From Anderseniella sp. Alg231-50 (GTDB taxonomy: Bacteria; Pseudomonadota; Alphaproteobacteria; Rhizobiales; Aestuariivirgaceae), in the NCBI RefSeq assembly GCF_900149695.1, contig NZ_LT703003.1:2361200-2425199 (forward strand): a DNA stretch of 64,000 nucleotides, in the 5' to 3' direction. The notes below the pieces were generated by a model, which saw only the letters and a list, made by a program, of their open reading frames with translations, had not been told where the DNA came from and ran no database searches. Positions 33,327 through 42,351 of the stretch are shown in pieces. The position numbers and the translations under genes are program-made. The stretch's first letter is position 1; every line of letters starts with the position of its first letter.

Positions 33327-36050
33327 CTACTCTGCCAGCACTTTCGAATAGGCACCGCCACTTTTCAACAGTGTTTCTCGCTTGCCGGTTTCAAGTATTT
33401 TACCACCTGCCATTACACATATCTCATCAAAATCCGACGCCAGCGCAGCATCCGAAACCACCCACACAATGGCAGGCTTGTTCGGCTGTTGCGCTACATA
33501 GTTCATTACGTCGCTCAAGATTGCGGCCTGCTGACGACCATCAAGCGCGCTGAGCGGGCGGTTCAGCACCAGAAGGTCCGGCTGCTTGATCAGCGCCCGC
33601 GCCAGGCCCAGCTTCTGCCGCTGTACGGAACTCAACCGCTTGCCTGCCGAACCAATGTCAAATTCCAGGCCGAGATCGAGTATCTCGTCACGCAACTGCA
33701 TCTCCTTGAGGGTCGCCGACATCACCTCAAACACCCGCTGCGGTCCCCGCGCCATACCATGTGCGACACGTCCCATCAGCAGATTATCCTGAACCGATGC
33801 TGCCGCATTATAGGTTTCAGGATCGTAGAAGCTGATGGTGCCGGCAAGGTTTTCCGGCAAACCGCTCTTGAACCGGTTTCGGCCATCAAGAACCCGGTCC
33901 TGCAGATCGTCATCAACCAGTCCCATACGATGCTGCGGCTCCACATAGGAGAAGGTGAGTTCAATCAGCGTGTAGCGCTCGTCAACCGTCAGGGCGGTTT
34001 CGCCGGTCTGCTTGGCGCGTTTCAGGAGTGCCGCGTATTCAGGCAGACGTTCTGCATCCATAAAGGTTATCTGGTTGAAGAACTCATGATCCGGCGGCAG
34101 GTCCTGAAACAGGCCAATGGTCGTTTCCGCAAGTTCTATACCCTTGGCAAGCAACGCATCCTCGAGACCGGCGTCACGCAACACAGACCGAAGGTATTCG
34201 TTTTTCGCCAGGTTCTGAGGTGCAAACTCATCGCCAACCGGCGTACCGAACAACAGGTTTTCCCCGATTGTCGCCTGTACCGCATACTGTTGCGGATCAA
34301 ACAGCTCAACCAGTTCAGACAAATGCATTTCGTCGATATGTGAGCGCAGCGCCTTTCGGGCCGCGAGAATATTGTCGGCAAACTGCGGATTGCTGTGCGG
34401 ATCAACTTCACCCCGCAATCCGAGATTGAACACGTCGTCTTCCAGTCCTGCCGCACACAGCACGTTCACAAGGCGTTGGTGAATGACCATGCCTTCGCCG
34501 CTGGCAGCTACGTCATTATCGATGCTCAGCCAGTCCGCATCGATATCCAGATGGGTGTTGGCTGTAATTTCGGCCTCGTTGATAAACCGCTGACGGGTCA
34601 TGGCATCTGGACCTTCATAGGTCCGCTCTGCCACCGGTTGGTGTTTCAGGGCATAGAGCAGACCGTCACGAAGGCTGCCCTGCGGCAGGAATATATCGCT
34701 GGCTGCATAGCCTACGCGCCGCCCGATAACGCTCTCACCGATATCGAACAGGTCGGTGCCACCGTAACTGACCGAACCGTTGTCTGGGACATAAAGCCTG
34801 ACAATCGAGTCCGCCAGCACATCAGCGCCGGAATTTGACGGTCCGACCACGGCAAGGCTGGTGCCAGCCGCAATCTTCAGCCGGGCCCGGTTCAACAAGG
34901 TCGTGCCGGTATCGTCGGTCACCGTCAGGTTGTTGATTTCTATCGGGAACGCCAGAGGAGGCACCGCTTCGTCCGGCAGAGCCTGCAGGTTTTCGTCAAG
35001 CATGTCCTCGATATCAAACTGCTCCACCACCTGGGTGAACTTGACTTCCACATCAAGCCGCTGCTGGTCCCAGTCGATCAGTTCCTTGATCGGTGACGGC
35101 AGATCCTTGTAGGCGGCAATCACGGCAACCAGCTGGCCGACATCGATCTTGCCCTGCAGGGCGAAGTACCCGCCGACGACGTAAAACAGGAAAGGCGTAA
35201 TCTGGGCCAGCAGGTTATTGAGGAACTTGGTGAAAAACTTGCGCTGGAAAAGTTCGTAGCGAATGTAGAAAATCTTGGCCAGCCGGCTGGATATGTCTGC
35301 ACGCTCATAATGCGAGGTGTCATTGACGTGCACGTGCGTAATGCCGTCGACAATCTCGCCGACCCGCCCGGCCAGCTTGCGGGCCGTGATCTGGCGTTCC
35401 TTGCCCAGGCGGATCAGGTGGCGGCGCATTCTGGGAATGATGATGAACTGGATGCCGATCATGAAGATGGCGATCAGGCCCAGATAGACATTCTGGACCA
35501 TGATGAACGCCATGGCAGTGATGGCCTGCCCCCCCAGTAACAGGGGTTGTACGAAGGCATCGCCCATGAAGCCGCCAATGGGTTCGACTTCATCCTTCAC
35601 CATGCTGGCCATTTCGGAAGATTTTATGCGCCGGAATGCCCGCACCGGGAACCGCAACAGGCGGTCCACCAGCGAATAGCGAATGCGCCGCAACATGCGC
35701 TCGCCAAGCCTGCCCTTGTAGGTATTGATATAGAATTTGAACAAGCCATTGACGATGATCAATGTGAGGAATGCGCCGGACAGGGCAAACAGCATTTTTA
35801 CCCGCTCAAGCTGAAAGCCTTCAAACAGCACCCATTCCTCGCCGGAGAAAGTCCAGCTGAGTTTCATGAAAGTCTGTTCTGCGCCCGCCGTCTCAAAACC
35901 CTGCCCCAGTATCGGGCCATTGACGATCTGCTTGGGCAGGTCCAGCGACATGAAATAGGTCGGCATCGACAGCAGTACGATGAACAGAATGAATATCTGG
36001 GCCGATCGCGAATAGGTCCAGGTAAATCTCAGGATGTTCCGGTCAAGCAT
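33327..36050 (-). CDS. ABC exporter-like protein with degenerate ATPase domain and inserted repeats
   Basis: A 907-aa inner-membrane protein. Residues 1-340 form a six-helix type 1 exporter domain. The nucleotide-binding domain from about 368 to 907 is roughly twice normal size. Walker A is GPSNSGAD (403-410, lacking the Lys), the signature is LSSVQRQ (806-812), Walker B reads LLVLNRP (no D-E), and the H-loop His is replaced (VVSDAA). Between Walker A and the signature lie three segments of similar layout (SLRDGLLYA near 459, TIGENLLFG near 594, SVQDNLLMG near 752), each like the start of an ABC helical subdomain. Catalysis by this chain alone seems unlikely. It overlaps the upstream methyltransferase-like gene by 8 nt. 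Confidence 0.8.
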   Translation of the reverse strand: MLDRNILRFTWTYSRSAQIFILFIVLLSMPTYFMSLDLPKQIVNGPILGQGFETAGAEQTFMKLSWTFSGEEWVLFEGFQLERVKMLFALSGAFLTLIIVNGLFKFYINTYKGRLGERMLRRIRYSLVDRLLRFPVRAFRRIKSSEMASMVKDEVEPIGGFMGDAFVQPLLLGGQAITAMAFIMVQNVYLGLIAIFMIGIQFIIIPRMRRHLIRLGKERQITARKLAGRVGEIVDGITHVHVNDTSHYERADISSRLAKIFYIRYELFQRKFFTKFLNNLLAQITPFLFYVVGGYFALQGKIDVGQLVAVIAAYKDLPSPIKELIDWDQQRLDVEVKFTQVVEQFDIEDMLDENLQALPDEAVPPLAFPIEINNLTVTDDTGTTLLNRARLKIAAGTSLAVVGPSNSGADVLADSIVRLYVPDNGSVSYGGTDLFDIGESVIGRRVGYAASDIFLPQGSLRDGLLYALKHQPVAERTYEGPDAMTRQRFINEAEITANTHLDIDADWLSIDNDVAASGEGMVIHQRLVNVLCAAGLEDDVFNLGLRGEVDPHSNPQFADNILAARKALRSHIDEMHLSELVELFDPQQYAVQATIGENLLFGTPVGDEFAPQNLAKNEYLRSVLRDAGLEDALLAKGIELAETTIGLFQDLPPDHEFFNQITFMDAERLPEYAALLKRAKQTGETALTVDERYTLIELTFSYVEPQHRMGLVDDDLQDRVLDGRNRFKSGLPENLAGTISFYDPETYNAAASVQDNLLMGRVAHGMARGPQRVFEVMSATLKEMQLRDEILDLGLEFDIGSAGKRLSSVQRQKLGLARALIKQPDLLVLNRPLSALDGRQQAAILSDVMNYVAQQPNKPAIVWVVSDAALASDFDEICVMAGGKILETGKRETLLKSGGAYSKVLAE

Positions 36051-36663
36051 GGGTAACCATATTCTGTAGGTCGGAACTGCCGCTTCGAGGACGCAGCACA
36101 ACAAGACGGCGCGTGCCGTACTCAGTCGTTTCGAAAGCACCGTCCTCTATCGAAAAATCCAATGAGCAAACAGTCTCCGTTTCAGGGCGCTTCAGCAAAG
36201 ACTGCATCTGATCGCTGGCTCGCTGAAGGTTGGGCGAAAACTCAAGAACCGTAATGGCCGAATTGTCGATCAGCGAGAACAGTTTTTGCCCGACCGCGTC
36301 CTGACTTCCGAAAGCCTTTAACGAGTAACCCACGAACACCAGACCGTAGCTGCCGGGCTGCAGTTCAAGATCAACATCCTGAAACTTTCGCGCGATATGG
36401 CGCACCCGGCACGGTTCCCCGTCCAGTTTATCTGATTCGAAGGGTTCGGATTTGGGATCAATACAGACGAATTCTTCAGGCACGTGACGCAGGAAACCGG
36501 ACACGGGCTGGAGGTGTCCGCCAATCTCGACAATGGTAGCGCATCCGTCGACGAAGTACGCCGCCATGGCTTGCCGCAAACCGGCTGCCGGACCAGCCAG
36601 ATGCGGCATTCCGACCGGACCGGCAGGCAGATCACCTGGGAATTTAGCGGCTGGTCGCTGCAT
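36043..36663 (-). CDS. SAM-dependent methyltransferase-like protein
   Basis: A 206-aa soluble protein with a motif-I-like segment VEIGGHLQPVSGFLRHVPEEFVCIDP, in which the acidic end of the second strand (CIDP) and the glycine loop resemble Rossmann methyltransferases. GSYGLVFVGYSLKAFG may be motif IV/post-IV. No family was recognised with confidence. ATG 36663 is preferred to the TTG one codon upstream. It overlaps the ABC gene by 8 nt and is divergent from another methyltransferase-like gene, with about 105 bp between them. Confidence 0.55.
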   Translation of the reverse strand: MQRPAAKFPGDLPAGPVGMPHLAGPAAGLRQAMAAYFVDGCATIVEIGGHLQPVSGFLRHVPEEFVCIDPKSEPFESDKLDGEPCRVRHIARKFQDVDLELQPGSYGLVFVGYSLKAFGSQDAVGQKLFSLIDNSAITVLEFSPNLQRASDQMQSLLKRPETETVCSLDFSIEDGAFETTEYGTRRLVVLRPRSGSSDLQNMVTHA

Positions 36664-36768
36664 CAAATCTTCGTATGAATTTTGTTACCGTCATGTTTTT
36701 ACTAGCATAGCTGCGGTTGATTGCTCATACCACTGGAAATCACACTCGGTACCGCAAAGGTGAATACA

Positions 36769-37431
36769 GTGACCGAACGCAGTTTCAACAAAGATTACGT
36801 CTTCGACCTGTTGCGCGGAGCCGCCAAGTTTACCGGATCGGACCTGTTGTCGGCGCTTGCGGAAACCGTCGCTGAATTTCCCGACACGCCCGTTGACAAC
36901 GCATTCAACCACAAGCAGGTCGCCTCCAAGCAATGGGCCCGCGACATGCTGGCCACCCACACGCGCGGCGCATTCGACCATGTCTGGGTTATGGGCGGCT
37001 GGATCGGCATCCTGCCGGCCATGCTGTTTGATGATGCCAGGTTCAAGATCAAGGCAATCAGTAGTTTTGATATCGATCCCGCCGTTGCCCCGATTGCCGA
37101 AAAGCTGAACAGAAAACTGGCAGGTGAAGCGACCTTCAGCGCCCACACCGCGGACATGTATGCGCTCGACTACACCGGCATCGACGCCCCTGACCTGGTG
37201 ATCAATACAAGCTGCGAGCACATCGCGGACCTGCCGAAATGGCTCTCGCTGCTGCCAAGAGGTTGCCGGGTCATGCTGCAATCGAACAACTACACGTCCG
37301 AACCAACCCACGTAAATTGCGTTGAGAGCGTCGACGAACTGGCCCAGCAGGCGGCGTTGAGCGAGTTGAAATACGCCGGTGCACTGCGCCTGCCGAAATA
37401 CACACGTTTCATGCTGATTGGTCGCGTTTGA
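36769..37431 (+). CDS. SAM-dependent methyltransferase-like protein
   Basis: A 220-aa protein. HVWVMGGWIGILPAMLFDDARFKIKAISSFDIDPAVAPIAEKLN looks like motif I with its acidic residue (FDIDP), and DLVINTSCEHIADLPKWLSLLPRGCRVMLQSNNY like motifs IV to VI of a Rossmann methyltransferase. GTG 36769 is chosen because AGGTGA lies 6 nt upstream; in-frame GTG 36760 and TTG 36721 are alternatives. It is divergent from the methyltransferase-like/ABC genes and overlaps the convergent glycosyltransferase gene by 23 nt. A role in modifying a glycan or lipid is only inferred from neighbours. Confidence 0.6.
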   Translation: MTERSFNKDYVFDLLRGAAKFTGSDLLSALAETVAEFPDTPVDNAFNHKQVASKQWARDMLATHTRGAFDHVWVMGGWIGILPAMLFDDARFKIKAISSFDIDPAVAPIAEKLNRKLAGEATFSAHTADMYALDYTGIDAPDLVINTSCEHIADLPKWLSLLPRGCRVMLQSNNYTSEPTHVNCVESVDELAQQAALSELKYAGALRLPKYTRFMLIGRV

Positions 37432-38566
37432 ACTCCTCGTGGCGCTCCCTCAAAACACCTGCGGTGGCGACAGCGCCATCCAGCAGCATGCCGTCCGCGT
37501 AGTCACGATCCTGCTTGCAGGCGGCATCAATGGCGCGCGCCAGGTCTGCAGGAGACAGGTCGCCAGGCTGCATGCAGACCGCCAGACCGGCGGCTTGCAG
37601 ACGGCTTGCCCGGATCGTCTGTTCCTGCTCGCCGTGAGCCGCAAACGGCACCAGGACGCTTGCACATTTCGCCCGCAACACATCCGCAACGGTATTGTAG
37701 CCTGCCTGCGAGACGGAAACCCTGGCCTGCCTCAACAGGTGTGCAAGATCGGGCCGGAAGCGAACAATCTCGACATCGTCTGATGCATCGCCCTGCAGGC
37801 GCGCGACCGCCGCATCAGGCAGGTTTGGCCCGGTCACGATCAGCCAGTGTGCCGAATTGAGCGAGGTCAGTTCACGCGCTGCAAGACTGGCGCGCAGCAG
37901 GTCTTCACCCACTGCCCCACCACCTGCAGAAACAATCACATCATACCTGTCGGCAACTGGAGGCACCGTCTCATCCGGCGCAATCATGCCGGTATATGCG
38001 ATTTTGTCCGCAATTGAGCCCGCAGCTGAAAACGTCTCGTCGAGCGTTGCAAAACGCTCATCGCCGTGCACCAGAACCAGGTCAAAATAGCCGTCTACCA
38101 AACCTGCGGTGGCCTCGTCACGTTTTGCCGACTTGGGCTGCAGAATATCGCGAATGGAACTCACCACCATTGGCCGGCGGCCAGGCGGCAAGGATTTCAC
38201 GTGATCCAGCAGGGGCAGCAGCTCAAATCGCATCTGCCGGCGCGCAAATGGGTATGCCTCGATAACCAGGCAATCGGGTTCAATCTCGTCAAAGGCCTTG
38301 ATCAGCGCTTGTTTCCTGCGCGCCAGGTATACATCGCCGGCCTCGCGGCCATGTTCGTCGGCAAGGCCGGAAAAACTGTCGTCGGCGCTGCGCAACGGCG
38401 GCAACTGGACGTTGGCAACCTGCGCAGCCGGAAACCCGTCCACCGCCATACCACCGGTCACCATGGTGACATCCTGTCCATCGGACACCAGCGCGGACGC
38501 GATACGGCTGGCGCGTACCAGATGGCCTATGCCGAGCAGATGCTGCACATAGAACATGATTTTCAT
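37409..38566 (-). CDS. Glycosyltransferase, MurG-like (GT-B)
   Basis: A 385-aa GT-B protein. The N-terminus MKIMFYVQHLLGIGHLVRASRIASAL has the glycine-rich GxGHL motif of MurG-like transferases. The C-terminal domain has VSVSQAGYNTVADVLRAKCASVLVPFAAHGEQEQTIRA, the nucleotide-sugar binding region. It would transfer a sugar from a nucleotide donor to an unknown acceptor at the cytoplasmic face. Its ATG overlaps the upstream GT4 gene as ATGA. It is last in a run of three glycosyltransferase genes. Confidence 0.82.
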   Translation of the reverse strand: MKIMFYVQHLLGIGHLVRASRIASALVSDGQDVTMVTGGMAVDGFPAAQVANVQLPPLRSADDSFSGLADEHGREAGDVYLARRKQALIKAFDEIEPDCLVIEAYPFARRQMRFELLPLLDHVKSLPPGRRPMVVSSIRDILQPKSAKRDEATAGLVDGYFDLVLVHGDERFATLDETFSAAGSIADKIAYTGMIAPDETVPPVADRYDVIVSAGGGAVGEDLLRASLAARELTSLNSAHWLIVTGPNLPDAAVARLQGDASDDVEIVRFRPDLAHLLRQARVSVSQAGYNTVADVLRAKCASVLVPFAAHGEQEQTIRASRLQAAGLAVCMQPGDLSPADLARAIDAACKQDRDYADGMLLDGAVATAGVLRERHEEFKRDQSA

Positions 38567-39807
38567 CGGCGCGGTCCTGTGTCGCGTTGCGAAAACAGGT
38601 CCATCAATTGCCGCACCGATGCCTGGTGATCAAATTGTCCACGCACCTTACCCTCTGCCGCAGCTCCCAACCGGGCGCGCAAGGCAGGCTCGCGGGTGGC
38701 CTTTGTCAATGCGGAGGCCAGCGCCATCGGATCATCGGCTCTGACCAGCAGCCCGTGGGTACCATCGTCGATCAGTTCAGGCACGCCGGATACATCGGTC
38801 GAAACACAGGCAAGCCCCTGGGATGCCGCCTCGACCAGAACGTTGGGCAGCCCGTCGCGGTCGCCATCCGGCGCAATCCGGCAGGGCAGAACAAAAACAT
38901 CGCAGTCACGATAAAGCTTCAGCACATCTTCCTGGGCCATCGCACCATGCCAGGTGATACGGTCGGCGACACCAAGCCTGCCCGCCTGTTGCCTGAGGTC
39001 GTCCAGCAAATCACCGCCGCCGGCGTGATCAAATCGCCAGTGGATGTCTTGCGGCAGCTTCGCCAGCGCATCCAGCAAGGTATCGTATCCCTTCTTCGTC
39101 ACGGCACGCCCGACACTCACAAACCGGACCGGTGAAGCTTCATCACGGCCGTCCCGGACGTGTACCCGTTTGTCGAAAACCGAAAACCGGGACAGGTCAA
39201 GCCCGTGATATGACAGGTGCACCCGGGAGGGGTCGGCTGCCAATGACCGAAGTGTCGTGCAGCCGTTGCGGGTGCAGGTCACCGCCCAGTCCGCTTCAGC
39301 AAGCTTGTCGGCAAGGTCCCAGTCATCGCTGGTCCAGATGTCCTTTGCGTGTGCAGAGCATGTCCAGCCGAGTTGCAATATCATAGACGCATACCGCACC
39401 ACGGACGCCGGTGTGTGGATGAAGTGGGCATGCAGTGACGAGACCGCATCCTGCCGCTCTGCAGCCAGTACCATTGCCTGCACAAACCGGCGCGCCCGGT
39501 TGCTTGTCCTGTCGCGTGCCCAGTCGCGCCGGAAGGCCTTGAACGCCGCCCGATAGCCGGCCAGCCTGCGGACTTTCAGCCACGCCCTGAAACAGCGCAA
39601 TGGCTCATCCTTGACATATTCCGGCAGGTACATGACCGGCGCCTTGATTTCACCGTGCACCGGATGGCGCTTGCCGTCGGTTGGCCGGCGCAGCGAAATG
39701 ATCTCAAGCGGCAATCCGGCACGTTCCAGCCCCAGTATCTCCTGGGCGATGAATGTTTCCGACAGGCGCGGATAGCCTTTCAGGACGAATGCAACTGGCT
39801 GGGTCAT
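38563..39807 (-). CDS. Glycosyltransferase family 4
   Basis: A 414-aa GT-B enzyme. The donor-binding part has VSVGRAVTKKGYDTLLDALAKL, the middle SDCDVFVLPCRI-like segment YRDCDVFVLPCRIAPDGDRDGLPNVLVEAASQGLACVSTDVSGVPELI, and the EX7E-type acidic pair around PNVLVEAASQG. GT4 enzymes are retaining transferases common in exopolysaccharide and lipopolysaccharide loci. It lies 18 nt after the upstream GT gene and overlaps the downstream one by 4 nt. Donor and acceptor unknown. Confidence 0.88.
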   Translation of the reverse strand: MTQPVAFVLKGYPRLSETFIAQEILGLERAGLPLEIISLRRPTDGKRHPVHGEIKAPVMYLPEYVKDEPLRCFRAWLKVRRLAGYRAAFKAFRRDWARDRTSNRARRFVQAMVLAAERQDAVSSLHAHFIHTPASVVRYASMILQLGWTCSAHAKDIWTSDDWDLADKLAEADWAVTCTRNGCTTLRSLAADPSRVHLSYHGLDLSRFSVFDKRVHVRDGRDEASPVRFVSVGRAVTKKGYDTLLDALAKLPQDIHWRFDHAGGGDLLDDLRQQAGRLGVADRITWHGAMAQEDVLKLYRDCDVFVLPCRIAPDGDRDGLPNVLVEAASQGLACVSTDVSGVPELIDDGTHGLLVRADDPMALASALTKATREPALRARLGAAAEGKVRGQFDHQASVRQLMDLFSQRDTGPRR

Positions 39808-39825
39808 GGTGCTTTCCGAAAGCGG

Positions 39826-41037
39826 TCAGCCGGCATCCGCAACGGCATAGAGGTCCGCAGCCGGCCTGCTGGCGGCCCATTTGCTCACAAAAGCATTTAT
39901 GGTTTCCAGTCCGTTCAGCATTTCAGCACCTCCGGCACTGTCAGGCAGGGCACGGTCAGGCAGGCCGGCCAACGCCGCAGACAGTGAAACAGCGTCATCT
40001 GCATCACTGGGCAGCATCATCTGAACAAGGTTCAGTTGTTCGGCCCGGCGCGCCCGGATGAACTGCTCTTCACGCGGGTTTGTGCGCGGCACGATCAGGG
40101 CCGGCTTGTTGAACGACAACACTTCGCAGAACGTATTGTAGCCACACATGCCGACAATGGCTGATGCACTCTCGACCAGGTCTTCCATGCTGTTGTCAAA
40201 CTCGATCACGTCCACATTGTCCATCAACTCACCCTGGCGGAATATCTCGGTACGCTCGCCGGTCGGCATCAGGGGTCCCAGCACCAGCAGCGCTCGCGGC
40301 AGGTCGTGCGCCTTGGCGGCATAAGCGCCAAGCACTTGCGTCATGAGACGCGCGCCGTCGCCGCCACCGCCGCCCGTCACCAGCAGATAGGGCTCACTGG
40401 GCAGGTTCATTGTAACCGGAGAGGACGGTCGCGACCTGCGCAAAAAACCAAGATACAGGGTTTTTTCTCGCACCTGATCACTGACATCAAGCCCGGTCAG
40501 CGGATCCCAGAAGTCCTCGGTCCCATAGACCCAGATATCATCATAGAGATTTTCAACATGCGCGAGCGCGTCGGTCTTTTCCCATTCCCGTTCAAGCTTT
40601 TCGGCTGAGTCCATCACATCACGCAGGCCCAGAACCAGCCGGCATCCCTGCTCGCGCAGATACTTCAATGTGGGCAGCATTTCGCCCCGCAGGCCCAGAG
40701 GCTCCTTGTCCACGATCATTATGTCGGGCTGAAACGACTCCGCCGTGTGCTGGATTATCGACTGGCGCATCTGCAACGTGTCGGTCAGATCGATATGCTT
40801 GTCGATCGAGGTATACTCGCCATTGTACAGCTTGATGACCGAGGGAATTTTCACGAAGTCGACGCGAGCCGAAAAGTTGAACGCACCGGCAATCTGCGAC
40901 CCCGTTATGATCAGGATGCTGACACCCTTGAAGTTTTCAACCAGAGAATGAGCGATGGCGCGACAGCGGCGAAGGTGCCCCAGCCCGAAAGTATCGTGGC
41001 TGTACATCAGAATGTGAACATTGCCGAGACGTTTCAT
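39826..41037 (-). CDS. Glycosyltransferase, MurG-like (GT-B)
   Basis: A 403-aa GT-B protein resembling the gene at 37.4-38.6 kb: MYSHDTFGLGHLRRCRAIAHSL at the N-terminus and IVGMCGYNTFCEVLSFNKPALIVPRTNPREEQFIRARR in the C-terminal donor site. The similar layout suggests both arose by duplication. It is the first gene of the three-gene glycosyltransferase run, with about 130 bp upstream before the peptide-transporter permease gene on the same strand. Substrates are not visible. Confidence 0.82.
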   Translation of the reverse strand: MKRLGNVHILMYSHDTFGLGHLRRCRAIAHSLVENFKGVSILIITGSQIAGAFNFSARVDFVKIPSVIKLYNGEYTSIDKHIDLTDTLQMRQSIIQHTAESFQPDIMIVDKEPLGLRGEMLPTLKYLREQGCRLVLGLRDVMDSAEKLEREWEKTDALAHVENLYDDIWVYGTEDFWDPLTGLDVSDQVREKTLYLGFLRRSRPSSPVTMNLPSEPYLLVTGGGGGDGARLMTQVLGAYAAKAHDLPRALLVLGPLMPTGERTEIFRQGELMDNVDVIEFDNSMEDLVESASAIVGMCGYNTFCEVLSFNKPALIVPRTNPREEQFIRARRAEQLNLVQMMLPSDADDAVSLSAALAGLPDRALPDSAGGAEMLNGLETINAFVSKWAASRPAADLYAVADAG

Positions 41038-41169
41038 GAACCCTCACTCAGAACTCAAGCGCAATCAAAGTGCCCCAATGCACTACCATCATGACCGATC
41101 CATATCACACCACAACCTCTCACATGCCGGTGTGCTGGACGTGATCTGATGCCAGCGGCGCAAGCAGCG

Positions 41170-42351
41170 TTACTTGTATGGGTCGGCAGCATCACGAAGT
41201 CCATCCCCAAGGAAGTTGAACGCCAGGATGACCAGCACCACCGGGACAACCGGCAGCATCAACCATGGATAAAGCGCGACCACATTGATGTTCTGAGCTT
41301 CGATCAGCAGGACACCCCATGAGGTTATCGGCGGACGCAGTCCCAGGCCCAGGAAACTGAGCGCTGTTTCGCCCAGGATCATGGTCGGAATGGCAATCGT
41401 CGCAGTGGCGATCAGGTGAGACATGAAGCCCGGCACGAGATGCAGCGATATTATGCGCCTCGGTTTCGCGCCCATCAGCTGGGCCGCCATCACATAGTCT
41501 TCTTCCCGCAATGAGAACAGCTTCGAGCGCACCGCCCTGGCCAGCCCGGTCCAGTCCAGCAGGCCGAGGATGACTGTGATCCCGAAATACACCACCAGCG
41601 GACTCCAGGTCACCGGCATGATGGCGGCCAGCGCCAGCCACAACGGTATGGAGGGAAGTGATTGCAGAACCTCGATGATGCGCTGGACAACCATATCGAC
41701 CCAGCCGCCATAGTATCCGGCCATACCGCCTATGACGATGCCCAGCACAAAACTGACCATGACACCAAGCAGGCCGATGGTCAGCGATATCCGGGCGCCG
41801 CCCATGATACGCGAAAACATGTCCCGGCCCAGCCGGTCGGTGCCCAGCAGGAACAATTCGCCGCCATTGGCAGGGCAGAACAGATGGGTTTCCATCTCCA
41901 CCAGCCCCCACCAGTAGTACTTGTCGCCGCTGCAGAAGAAGCGGATTTTGTCCAGCGTGCTGGTATCCTTGGTATATTCGCGTTTCAGCGTTTCCATGTT
42001 GAGCGTGTATTTCTGGCGATACACAAACGGCCCGACAAACTCGCCTTCATGGATGAGATGCACACGCTGTGGCGGAGAATAGATGTGGTCCACATGACGA
42101 CTCTGGATGTTGTACGGTGCCAGAAACTCGCTGATAAAAATGGTGGCATATAAAATCGCCAGAAACACCCCGCACCACACTGCGATACGGTGCTGTCTGA
42201 ATTTCCACCACATCAGCTTCCACTGCGGCGCGAGATAGACTTTTTCCTGCTCGGGAGAAATCTTCTCGATCGACATGACATCGAACGGCGCGTCGGACAC
42301 GTAGTGCCCCATCTCTTTGCCGGGTGGCGGCAATGGCGATGTCATCTTCAT
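41170..42351 (-). CDS. Opp/Dpp-type ABC transporter permease (OppC-like) with periplasmic insertion
   Basis: A 393-aa inner-membrane permease. After one N-terminal membrane helix (about residues 58-75) comes a hydrophilic segment of roughly 110 residues, much longer than in OppC. It is followed by the core BPD domain with LGTDRLGRDMFSRIMGGARISL and the EAA loop AARLMGAKPRR-like sequence (AAQLMGAKPRRIISLHLVPG). Similar insertions occur in YejE-type permeases. It overlaps the OppB-like gene by 4 nt. With the other three subunits it would import peptides or oligosaccharides. Confidence 0.85.
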   Translation of the reverse strand: MKMTSPLPPPGKEMGHYVSDAPFDVMSIEKISPEQEKVYLAPQWKLMWWKFRQHRIAVWCGVFLAILYATIFISEFLAPYNIQSRHVDHIYSPPQRVHLIHEGEFVGPFVYRQKYTLNMETLKREYTKDTSTLDKIRFFCSGDKYYWWGLVEMETHLFCPANGGELFLLGTDRLGRDMFSRIMGGARISLTIGLLGVMVSFVLGIVIGGMAGYYGGWVDMVVQRIIEVLQSLPSIPLWLALAAIMPVTWSPLVVYFGITVILGLLDWTGLARAVRSKLFSLREEDYVMAAQLMGAKPRRIISLHLVPGFMSHLIATATIAIPTMILGETALSFLGLGLRPPITSWGVLLIEAQNINVVALYPWLMLPVVPVVLVILAFNFLGDGLRDAADPYK

